Positions 1 to 5,390 of a DNA stretch of 5,985 nucleotides are shown piece by piece; position 1 is the first letter of the stretch, and every line of letters begins with the position of its first letter. The notes beneath the pieces are model-generated. The model was not told the origin of the DNA. It saw nothing but the letters and a program-made list of their open reading frames with translations, and ran no database searches. The DNA comes from Methanobacteriota archaeon (GTDB lineage Archaea; Thermoplasmatota; Poseidoniia; Poseidoniales; Thalassarchaeaceae). The stretch lies in contig PBPH01000013.1 of NCBI GenBank assembly GCA_002725475.1, positions 1 to 5,985 on the forward strand. The letters are read 5' to 3'. A program made the translations under genes and the position numbers.

Positions 1-1
1 A

Positions 2-289
2 AGTGACGCCGAAGTTGAAGCGCCGACTGAAGAAGCACCAACTGAAGAAGCGCCGACTGAAGAAGCACCAACTGAAGAAGCGCCAACTGAAGAAGCACCA
101 ATTGAAGAAGCGCCGACTGAAGAAGCACCAATTGAAGAAGCACCGACTGAAGAATCCGCAGTTATTGAAGAAACCGTGCAAGAACAGGGACCAGAGTACA
201 CAGATGATGAACTCCGAGCCTTTGGATGGACTGAAGAACAAATTCAATGGCAAAGACAGGCTGAAGCAATGGAAAAAGGGCAACAATAG
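2..289 (+). CDS. C-terminal fragment of an unidentified protein with an EAPTE pentapeptide-repeat tail
   Basis: The reading frame is open from the window edge to a TAG stop at 287-289, giving 95 residues of a protein whose start lies outside the window. The visible part begins SDAEV and then has nine five-residue repeats, EAP(T/I)E, forming an acidic, proline-rich and probably disordered, extended linker. The end is non-repetitive: a Glu/Gln-rich stretch, then TDDELRAFGWTEEQIQWQRQ, which looks like a short amphipathic helix with two tryptophans. This frame was chosen because synonymous third-base changes between repeat units (GCG/GCA, CCG/CCA) leave the protein repeat intact, and because the tail has normal composition. 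The overlapping frame at 3-461 gives an implausible Lys/His/Leu/Gln-rich repeat. I do not recognise the family; similar acidic linkers are common in surface or membrane proteins of marine archaea. An oligo-T tract follows 4 bases after the stop. Confidence 0.8.
   Translation, partial: SDAEVEAPTEEAPTEEAPTEEAPTEEAPTEEAPIEEAPTEEAPIEEAPTEESAVIEETVQEQGPEYTDDELRAFGWTEEQIQWQRQAEAMEKGQQ
17..151 (+). repeat. Nine tandem 15-bp units coding for EAP(T/I)E
   Basis: Nine head-to-tail copies of a 15-bp unit, GAAGCxCCxAyTGAA, fill exactly 135 bases and stay in frame with the gene at 2-289. Units largely alternate between a GCG-CCG form and a GCA-CCA form, so there is a higher-order period of 30 bp. Most differences are synonymous; the exception is ACT to ATT (Thr to Ile) in units 6 and 8. 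The array probably expands or shrinks by slippage or unequal recombination of two-unit blocks without breaking the frame. Confidence 0.93.
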
Positions 290-293
290 TCAA

Positions 294-304
294 TTTTTTC
301 TCTT
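294..304 (+). terminator. Oligo-T tract, possible archaeal transcription terminator
   Basis: TTTTTTCTCTT begins 4 bases after the TAG stop of the repeat-tail gene. Archaeal RNA polymerase commonly terminates at oligo-T tracts without a strong hairpin, and no stem is visible just before this one. The position suits the end of the upstream transcript, but this is a composition-based call only. Confidence 0.4.
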
Positions 305-371
305 AATCAGTTATTCTTGGGAATCGTCCTCAGGTCTTGAACAAGCCCTCATTCAACTACAAACTGCCGAA

Positions 372-408
372 GGGGTTGAAAGCCACAGGGGGCCCCAATC
401 AACTTGGG
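372..408 (+). promoter_or_regulatory. Possible structured leader before the SAP membrane-protein gene
   Basis: The 126-base gap at 290-415 holds no convincing TATA box and no coding sequence. Its last part has several mutually exclusive inverted repeats. CCCAA (394-398) can pair with TTGGG (404-408) around a 5-base loop, ending 7 bases before the ATG at 416. GTTGA (375-379) can pair with TCAAC (399-403). GGGG (372-375) can pair with CCCC (393-396), and GGGGCCCC (389-396) is itself a palindrome. The arms are short and G/C-rich runs pair easily by chance, so a regulatory role is speculative. Confidence 0.22.
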
Positions 409-415
409 TCACAGA

Positions 416-2536
416 ATGGTCGCAGATTCATCACCTACCGCGGCAGAACTCATGTCCATGACAGTTAGCGCTCTGAAAGAGTTGTGTAAAGAGCATGGAT
501 TGAAGGTTTCCGGACGTAAGCAGGAATTGATTGATCGCCTTTTGGAGATGACCGCATCAGATGACGATGTCCTATTACTCGAAGATGATGATGAACCTGC
601 AGAGATGGTTGTGGAAGAAGAGGTGTTGGAAGCAGAAGTTCTAGATGCGACTTTTGATGACACAGATGAAGATGATTCATTGATACTAGATGATGTGCAG
701 CAAGAAGAAGAAATTCTTGATGCTGAAATTTTTGAGGCGGAATTGTTTGAAGATGAAGAAGTTGTAATTATTCAACCAGCACCAGTATCTACTCAGAGAA
801 CTGTCCGACTTGAAAAAACAAACCTAATTTCTACATTATCAAAACCCAGTGTTATTGCAACTTTATTGGTTGTATTGATTATCGCAGGAGGTGGTTATTG
901 GTATTGGAATAGTCACTTCAATCCTTTTGTAGCAACTCCAATAGAATACGGTGATCAGATGGAATTTACAATTTCTAGTGGTACATTTGACGTTGAAGGT
1001 GAAGAAATGATTCGCGAACTCGATGATAGCCTAAACGGAGCACTTGCAGATATATGTGAAGAATTTCATGTACAATTCTCAGGAACAGGAGATATTGGGG
1101 TGAAGCGAGGCGATAGTAGTGAATTGCTTGATTCCACTGATACTAACTTAGTTGGATCAGTCCAATCTAGGGATGCGTACGGCCTAACATTCCTTGCGGT
1201 TGAACAAGAACTCAAACACGATTTATCAGCCAGCATATCTTCTCAATCTTGGCTTGGGGATTCGTCTGAAGGGATGTGCTCAGTACCAGTAGGTCCAATT
1301 TCAGGATACGCCTTAACTCAGAATTCAAAATCTTGGACAGAGATAGGAAGTAAGGCTTTACTCAGCACACACACATCAATCACACTAAACAATCAAAATG
1401 AAGAAACTAGGGTTGAAGCAGTTTCATTTGGCGTACCTGATGATTCTCTTTCAGACATAATGCCAGAATTATTACTTCCACTAAAGCCGGTTGAATTAAC
1501 TCCATTATTTGGCAATTCACTTCTCGAAGTTGGGAAGAGTGGAACCAGTGGAAACTGGCAATGGACAGTTGGAAATACAATTTCAGTGGGTAGTGAGATG
1601 GGTTTGCAGATTAATATGAAACATTTGGAGGTTGAGGATTGTATTGGACGAGTTCACATGGTCCTTCACATAGTTCCTTCATCACCATGGGCAGTTAAAC
1701 AGCAAGTGGATATCAATCTTGAGAAAAGCCGTTATGATTCTTCGGAGTGTGGCATATTTGCAGATTTCCTGTTAGATAAGGCGCTACCAGAAGGGTCAAT
1801 TAATCTACAATACACAATGATTCGAACCTCATCGACAGAAGGTGACGGCATGATTGATTGGCAATCATCATATGGCAATCGTCCAGGTTCTAGTTCAGGG
1901 TCCCTAAATCCCACTGAGAATTGGGGTAGTAGTGGCACTCATATGCCCGATTATTCTGAAGATAGATCATGGCCATTGGAAGATGCGGTTACTTGTATCA
2001 TTAACCAAACACTAGAGGCTGAAGAGGCATCATCAGCGTTGCTATCAGGTGGATATGTGTTCCGTGCTATTGATGATAGAAGCCATGGAAATACTGAGTG
2101 GAACGTTTCTTGGGTTCATGATAATGATGCAGGTTGGGTGATAGTTGAGCAGAGAACCGAGAACTGCACAGTACTTTCAAAAGGTGCATTTGATGCAAAT
2201 GATAAACCAGCACATAGAAGAGAGAGCATTCCAACATCAGCCAGCATTAAACAGATTGAAGAAAGAATAACAGATCCTAATCGTTATCCAACATTGACAT
2301 CTGAAATTGCACCAAGCGGCTCATTGAGTGATGACACTACAATTGGTTATTTTCTGACAGTTCCACCAGAAGCAGGGGATATTTTTGATTTGCTAGAAGG
2401 TTTCCAAGATGGAACAGTTGCTGTTTTCGGAGAACGTGAATGGACGGAGAATGGACTTGACCACTCCTTGGAATACGCTATTGATGGAACATCAGGTAGA
2501 ATGGTCGGCTGGGTAATAACCTCTACAAATTCGTGA
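416..2536 (+). CDS. SAP-domain single-span membrane protein with a large extracytoplasmic domain
   Basis: This 706-residue protein probably sits in the cytoplasmic membrane with its N-terminus inside. Residues about 14-44 form a SAP motif (TVSALKELCKEHGLKVSGRK and the following ELIDRLLE), a helix-extended-helix module known for DNA binding. Residues 47-118 are a very acidic linker with a duplicated motif (67-80 and 97-110). A basic stretch at 126-142 precedes one hydrophobic span at about 145-164 (VIATLLVVLIIAGGGYWYW), so the positive-inside rule puts the SAP domain in the cytoplasm and about 540 residues outside. The outer part is Ser/Thr/Trp-rich and probably beta-rich. It has six cysteines (214, 288, 409, 445, 527, 584), enough for three disulfides, and sequons at N530, N563 and N583. 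I do not recognise its fold. ATG 416 is the first ATG, but no Shine-Dalgarno sequence supports it; TTG 404 and ATGs 452 and 458 are alternatives that all keep the SAP motif. The ParA gene follows closely, suggesting an operon. SAP could instead bind RNA or protein here. Confidence 0.88.
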   Translation: MVADSSPTAAELMSMTVSALKELCKEHGLKVSGRKQELIDRLLEMTASDDDVLLLEDDDEPAEMVVEEEVLEAEVLDATFDDTDEDDSLILDDVQQEEEILDAEIFEAELFEDEEVVIIQPAPVSTQRTVRLEKTNLISTLSKPSVIATLLVVLIIAGGGYWYWNSHFNPFVATPIEYGDQMEFTISSGTFDVEGEEMIRELDDSLNGALADICEEFHVQFSGTGDIGVKRGDSSELLDSTDTNLVGSVQSRDAYGLTFLAVEQELKHDLSASISSQSWLGDSSEGMCSVPVGPISGYALTQNSKSWTEIGSKALLSTHTSITLNNQNEETRVEAVSFGVPDDSLSDIMPELLLPLKPVELTPLFGNSLLEVGKSGTSGNWQWTVGNTISVGSEMGLQINMKHLEVEDCIGRVHMVLHIVPSSPWAVKQQVDINLEKSRYDSSECGIFADFLLDKALPEGSINLQYTMIRTSSTEGDGMIDWQSSYGNRPGSSSGSLNPTENWGSSGTHMPDYSEDRSWPLEDAVTCIINQTLEAEEASSALLSGGYVFRAIDDRSHGNTEWNVSWVHDNDAGWVIVEQRTENCTVLSKGAFDANDKPAHRRESIPTSASIKQIEERITDPNRYPTLTSEIAPSGSLSDDTTIGYFLTVPPEAGDIFDLLEGFQDGTVAVFGEREWTENGLDHSLEYAIDGTSGRMVGWVITSTNS
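614..745 (+). repeat. Two-copy acidic/hydrophobic protein motif within the SAP protein linker
   Basis: Residues 67-80 (EEEVLEAEVLDATF, bases 614-655) and 97-110 (EEEILDAEIFEAEL, bases 704-745) of the SAP protein are near copies exactly 30 residues apart. They share the pattern EEE-hydrophobic-L-acidic-A-E-hydrophobic pair-acidic-A. The DNA has diverged more than the protein, so the repeat looks old or kept by selection. A similar motif lies in the N-terminal extension of the neighbouring ParA protein. Confidence 0.6.
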
Positions 2537-2557
2537 TGCTCAACACTTTTTGGCCCG

Positions 2558-2598
2558 TCACCCTCAAGAATGTTTGAGTTGCCGCTGCCATCAGGTGA
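2558..2598 (+). promoter_or_regulatory. Shine-Dalgarno sequence of the parA gene with a possible sequestering fold
   Basis: AGGTGA (2593-2598) lies 4 bases before the ATG at 2603. It matches the complement of the 16S rRNA 3' end, and it is the reason for choosing this start over the ATG at 2570, which has no such site. Upstream, TCACC (2558-2562) is the exact complement of GGTGA (2594-2598). Between them CTCAA (2563-2567) and TTGAG (2574-2578) form a small hairpin whose loop contains the ATG at 2570. The Shine-Dalgarno match is solid. Sequestration, to be opened by ribosomes finishing the SAP gene, is only a suggestion. Confidence 0.5.
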
Positions 2599-2602
2599 GA
2601 CA

Positions 2603-3547
2603 ATGGACGAAGATGATACATCAATTCCAGAGGCGGCTCCAGCCCCTTTAGTGATAGATGTAGAATTCGTTGAAAAGGAGATATCTTCACCTCAATTCGA
2701 AGAATTAGGGCAGGCAGAAATTAGGGAACCTCTAAATCTGCCACGTGCAGAAAAAACACATGCCGGGAAAGCTAGAGTTGTAAGTGTCATTAATCAGAAA
2801 GGCGGGGTTGCAAAAACAACCACTGTAATTAATGTCGCAACTCATCTTGCTATCAATGGAGTCAAAGTTCTTGTCATAGATTGTGATTCACAGGGCAACT
2901 GCGCAACAGGTTTTGGAATTGATAAATCCAGAATCAGGTATGGCACTCGAACACTCATGACCTCCCCCGAAGATTCAATCCGTGCGCGTCACGCTACGGC
3001 AATAGAAAATCTACATCTAATTGTGGGTGACCGTTCATTGGTTGGGATCGAGGACGAACTAGTTTCACAATTAGGTAGAGAGCGCCTTCTTTCAGAAGGT
3101 CTTGAACCTTTACTTCCTCATTATGATTTGATTCTGATTGACACACCACCATCTCTAGGACTTGTTAGCATAAATGCTCTAGTTGCTTCAGATGCAGTTG
3201 TAATTCCGGTCCAAACCGAATATTTCGCTCTAGAAGGACTAGCCCTACTAGCTTCTACAATTAGAGAGATACGCCATCGCCTTAATCCACGCTTGGGCGT
3301 GGATGCAGTCATCATGACTATGCACGCTCCAACTTTGTTGAATGGTCAAGTAGCAGCCCAAGTCAGGGAAACATTTCCTGATTTAGTGGTAGATCCTCCA
3401 ATTCGTAGAAACATTCGTCTTGCAGAGGCTCCATCACATGGTACTCCAATCCATATTCACGCCCCGAAAAGCGCTGGCGGACAGGATTACGCGAACCTTT
3501 CTAATGCATTGAAAGAATTATGGGGATTTGGTGAAAAAAATGAGTGA
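2603..3547 (+). CDS. parA: ParA/Soj-family ATPase with an acidic N-terminal extension
   Basis: This 314-residue protein belongs to the ParA/Soj/MinD-type P-loop ATPases, which dimerise on ATP, bind DNA non-specifically and position chromosomes, plasmids or other cargo. The core starts near residue 57. It shows the deviant Walker A KGGVAKTT (66-73, signature Lys66 and P-loop Lys71), the A' motif VIDCDSQGN (91-99), Walker B LILIDTPPS (176-184), the switch-like VQTEYFALEGL (203-213), and PIRRNIRLAEAPSHG (266-280), which resembles the Soj segment with DNA-contacting arginines. The core has the usual length of about 255 residues. The first 56 residues are an acidic, proline-containing extension (with LVIDVEFVEKEI at 16-27) that typical Soj proteins lack. 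ATG 2603 has a strong Shine-Dalgarno sequence; ATG 2570 would add 11 residues. Between the SAP gene and the overlapping ParB-tip-like gene, it is probably the motor of a three-gene system. The cargo is not known; chromosome segregation is possible. Confidence 0.93.
   Translation: MDEDDTSIPEAAPAPLVIDVEFVEKEISSPQFEELGQAEIREPLNLPRAEKTHAGKARVVSVINQKGGVAKTTTVINVATHLAINGVKVLVIDCDSQGNCATGFGIDKSRIRYGTRTLMTSPEDSIRARHATAIENLHLIVGDRSLVGIEDELVSQLGRERLLSEGLEPLLPHYDLILIDTPPSLGLVSINALVASDAVVIPVQTEYFALEGLALLASTIREIRHRLNPRLGVDAVIMTMHAPTLLNGQVAAQVRETFPDLVVDPPIRRNIRLAEAPSHGTPIHIHAPKSAGGQDYANLSNALKELWGFGEKNE
3530..3534 (+). promoter_or_regulatory. Shine-Dalgarno GGTGA for the ParB-tip-like gene
   Basis: GGTGA lies within the last codons of parA, 5 bases before the ATG at 3540. 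It decides that start over the in-frame TTG 3528 and GTG 3531. The same core precedes parA, and the 8-base overlap of the two genes suggests translational coupling. Confidence 0.6.
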
Positions 3548-4016
3548 GCCATCAAAAAAAGATGATTCAAAAACCAAAAAAGGGCTTGGTAGAGGGCTTG
3601 GAGATTTGCTTGCTGAGCACGACACGGATCTACCATTTCTTGGCGCTTATGGTGCGGTATCGGAAAGCTATGAAGAAGGTCTCCCAGCTTCATTTGGTCA
3701 AGATAATTCTAACGAACTATTGCAAGTAATAGAGCGACATATACGTTCCATATTTGATGGCGAGTTATCGATTGAAGATGAATCGATTAGTATTGAAGAT
3801 TATTTTTCAGCGTCAATAAGTGAAGATTCTGGAGTTAATATAACAATTAGCGGTGAGCACCTCCCCTTTGTCCCTTCAGATTTATCCTCCCCATCTTTTG
3901 TTCGTGGTAGTCTATCTGAAGACCGAACTTTAGCCGAGGTGTCAATTATTCAGTGGGGTATTGAAGCCCGCCGCCTAATCAGTCGCATTTGCGAACATTA
4001 CAGTATTACTCACTGA
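3540..4016 (+). CDS. Small protein with a ParB-type GLGRGL N-terminal motif, putative ParA partner
   Basis: This 158-residue acidic protein starts with a basic tail and then KKGLGRGLGDLLAEHD (13-28). That matches the N-terminal motif of chromosomal ParB/Spo0J (typically KRGLGRGLxALL), the short segment that contacts ParA and stimulates its ATPase through a basic residue, here perhaps Arg18. The rest is unlike ParB. I see no ParB/Srx nucleotide-binding motifs (GExRxRA or ENxQR type) and no helix-turn-helix, and the length is about half that of ParB. The middle has a helix-like stretch, ELLQVIERHIRSIFDG (59-74), then Ser/Glu/Ile-rich segments. The end, LAEVSIIQWGIEARRLISRI (131-150), looks like an amphipathic helix that could dimerise or bind a partner. 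It overlaps parA by 8 bases, so co-translation is likely, and overlaps the convergent peptidase gene by 11 bases. The inferred role is an adaptor or activator linking ParA to a cargo, possibly the SAP membrane protein. The motif is firm, the role is not. Confidence 0.85.
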   Translation: MSEPSKKDDSKTKKGLGRGLGDLLAEHDTDLPFLGAYGAVSESYEEGLPASFGQDNSNELLQVIERHIRSIFDGELSIEDESISIEDYFSASISEDSGVNITISGEHLPFVPSDLSSPSFVRGSLSEDRTLAEVSIIQWGIEARRLISRICEHYSITH

Positions 4017-5370
4017 GTGATGGAGTTTCATCACCACAATTGGAACAAGCTAGTGAGCCCATTGGGTCCCATGCAGGAAGCACGATGGCTTCAGTATCCA
4101 ATGCCGCAAGCATTTCTTTAGACAGATATGATTTAGGCGCAGCGATTTCAAACATGTATTCATCAAACCAGGAATCATTCATCGTATAGTATCCATCGCT
4201 TCCACCACTTTTACCCCAGGAGTTTTCAACTCGCCATCGTCTAGTTCCGTTCTTATCAACATCTACTCCAGTGAATAGCATTGCATGGGTCATCAACGAA
4301 TGATGATAGTCTAGGCGTTTTTCCTTGTCAAGGCCAAATTCAATTCCATACATTTCTTCGAACTCAAACAATTTAGCATCCCATAACCCCAGTTTTCTAT
4401 GCATTTGTTTTCCAACATCACAACCCATCCAAACGGTGGTTCCATCTTCCAATAATTTTCTAGTTACATTTTTCATTTCTTCAATTGAAATATTTAGGTA
4501 TTCAACAGGTGGGCCACCTACTACATTCTGAAGAAAATCAACAGTGTAGGTTTGCATCTGTGGGTTTCTTGGATCATTGACTAAACATACGTAATCATTG
4601 TAATCGATTGTGACAAATTCATCTCTGAATTGTTCTGGAGTCATGGTTCCTCGAGAATGAAATTCGTTATCCTTGTCTCTCCATTGCCAATCAAATTCAG
4701 TGGGGGGTGTTCCAAGATGGATGCATAGGAGTCTCCAGACATCTTCCAATCGCTTATCCTTGTGAGCCCTCGCATCTTTGACCGAACCCCCGTCATCAAT
4801 GATGCCGCGTAGTTCAGATGCAATCGAGCGAATTAGAAGCCTTAAGTTCGCATTCATCCAAGCAGTTGCTGAAGATGACTGAGATTCTGGATATGCGGAT
4901 TTTGGAACTAGTCCATACTTATTGATGACGTTTATTGCCATGTTCCATTGACCACCATCTTCGCTAGGGTGGTCAAGAATGAATCCTATAGTGCGGTCAT
5001 CTAGCGGCCTGTCCGAAGTTGCAATTATAGCCTCAAGGTTGTGATTTGCTCTCTCAAATTTATCCCAAAAATGAACAAATGCTTGAGAGAATTCAAATTC
5101 CTTCAAACCCATCTTTTCCATTGCACCAGGTCGCATCAAATTCAATGTAGCAAAAAGCCAACATCTTCCCGATGCTTTTTGATTGGTTACTTTCCAGTCA
5201 TCTATCTTGGTAGAAAACGATTCGTCGATATTTGTGACAATTTCTCTTGAAAGTGCCACTTCTGAAACAGTAGTAGTGGTAACTGCGTTTTGTACGATTC
5301 TAGCATTTTCGTCCGCCGAAAAATTACTTCTGAGTCGATCAATCTCTTTTTTTGTCATCTTTCCTGACAT
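4006..5370 (-). CDS. pepC: Bleomycin hydrolase / aminopeptidase C family cysteine peptidase (C1B)
   Basis: This 454-residue papain-fold peptidase belongs to MEROPS family C1B, cytosolic aminopeptidases that form hexameric barrels with the active sites inside. All catalytic elements are visible: Gln64 and Cys70 in NQKASGRCWLF (63-73), His362 in SLMTHAMLFTGV (358-369), and Asn383 in WRVENSWG (379-386). There is no signal peptide. Length fits the family (about 440-480), and VLPAWDPMGSLA (430-441) is the usual C-terminus. Unusually, 13 residues follow it, CSNCGDETPSLSE, with a CxxC. In known members the C-terminal end reaches into the active-site cleft and sets aminopeptidase specificity, so this tail may need trimming or may alter access. 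The start at 5370 is supported by GAGG 8 bases upstream; an in-frame ATG at 5358 is the alternative. It lies 57 bases after the secreted-protein gene on the same strand, possibly co-transcribed. The family is mostly bacterial and eukaryotic, so transfer into the archaeon is plausible. Likely role: late steps of peptide breakdown. Confidence 0.95.
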   Translation of the reverse strand: MSGKMTKKEIDRLRSNFSADENARIVQNAVTTTTVSEVALSREIVTNIDESFSTKIDDWKVTNQKASGRCWLFATLNLMRPGAMEKMGLKEFEFSQAFVHFWDKFERANHNLEAIIATSDRPLDDRTIGFILDHPSEDGGQWNMAINVINKYGLVPKSAYPESQSSSATAWMNANLRLLIRSIASELRGIIDDGGSVKDARAHKDKRLEDVWRLLCIHLGTPPTEFDWQWRDKDNEFHSRGTMTPEQFRDEFVTIDYNDYVCLVNDPRNPQMQTYTVDFLQNVVGGPPVEYLNISIEEMKNVTRKLLEDGTTVWMGCDVGKQMHRKLGLWDAKLFEFEEMYGIEFGLDKEKRLDYHHSLMTHAMLFTGVDVDKNGTRRWRVENSWGKSGGSDGYYTMNDSWFDEYMFEIAAPKSYLSKEMLAALDTEAIVLPAWDPMGSLACSNCGDETPSLSE

Positions 5371-5378
5371 GTAGGGTG

Positions 5379-5382
5379 CCTC
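5379..5382 (-). promoter_or_regulatory. Probable Shine-Dalgarno GAGG for the C1B peptidase gene
   Basis: Read on the - strand, GAGG lies 8 bases before the ATG at 5370. It is a short but correctly placed match and supports the longer start. The alternative ATG at 5358 has AGGA only 3 bases upstream, which is too close. Confidence 0.4.
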
Positions 5383-5390
5383 GCTGAAAC

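Noticed and set aside
17..151. Regular short repeats that could suggest a CRISPR array.
   Set aside because: The units are 15 bp and strictly tandem with no spacers, and they code for a clean pentapeptide repeat.
290..415. Search for a TATA/BRE promoter before the SAP gene.
   Set aside because: The AT-rich stretch at 291-325 has no good archaeal TATA match at a fixed distance from a start, so no promoter is called.
3..461. A 152-residue + strand frame with Lys/His/Leu/Gln-rich repeats, resembling a basic nucleic-acid-binding tail.
   Set aside because: It is the +1 shadow of the EAPTE repeat gene. Third-position substitutions are silent in the frame starting at 2, and this frame then runs across the stop, oligo-T tract and leader into the SAP gene.
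409..680. Ser-rich and His/Leu-rich - strand frames opposite the SAP gene.
   Set aside because: They are mirror images of the GAT/GAA-rich acidic linker (ATC/TTC on the other strand) and have no supporting features.
3544..3729. A 61-residue + strand frame inside the ParB-tip-like gene.
   Set aside because: It is out of frame with a clear ParB-type motif, has no ribosome-binding site of its own, and is rich in Lys from the A-runs.
3540..4016. Calling the small gene a complete parB.
   Set aside because: Only the N-terminal GLGRGL motif is present. The length is about half that expected, and no ParB/Srx or helix-turn-helix motif is visible.
4006..4050. A frameshift at the end of the peptidase gene as the cause of its extra tail.
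   Set aside because: The conserved WDPMGSLA segment and the tail are in one continuous frame, and I see no nearby homopolymer run that would suggest an indel.
4641..4823. A 60-residue - strand frame inside the peptidase gene.
   Set aside because: It is nested in another frame of a fully conserved C1B peptidase, which is intact throughout.
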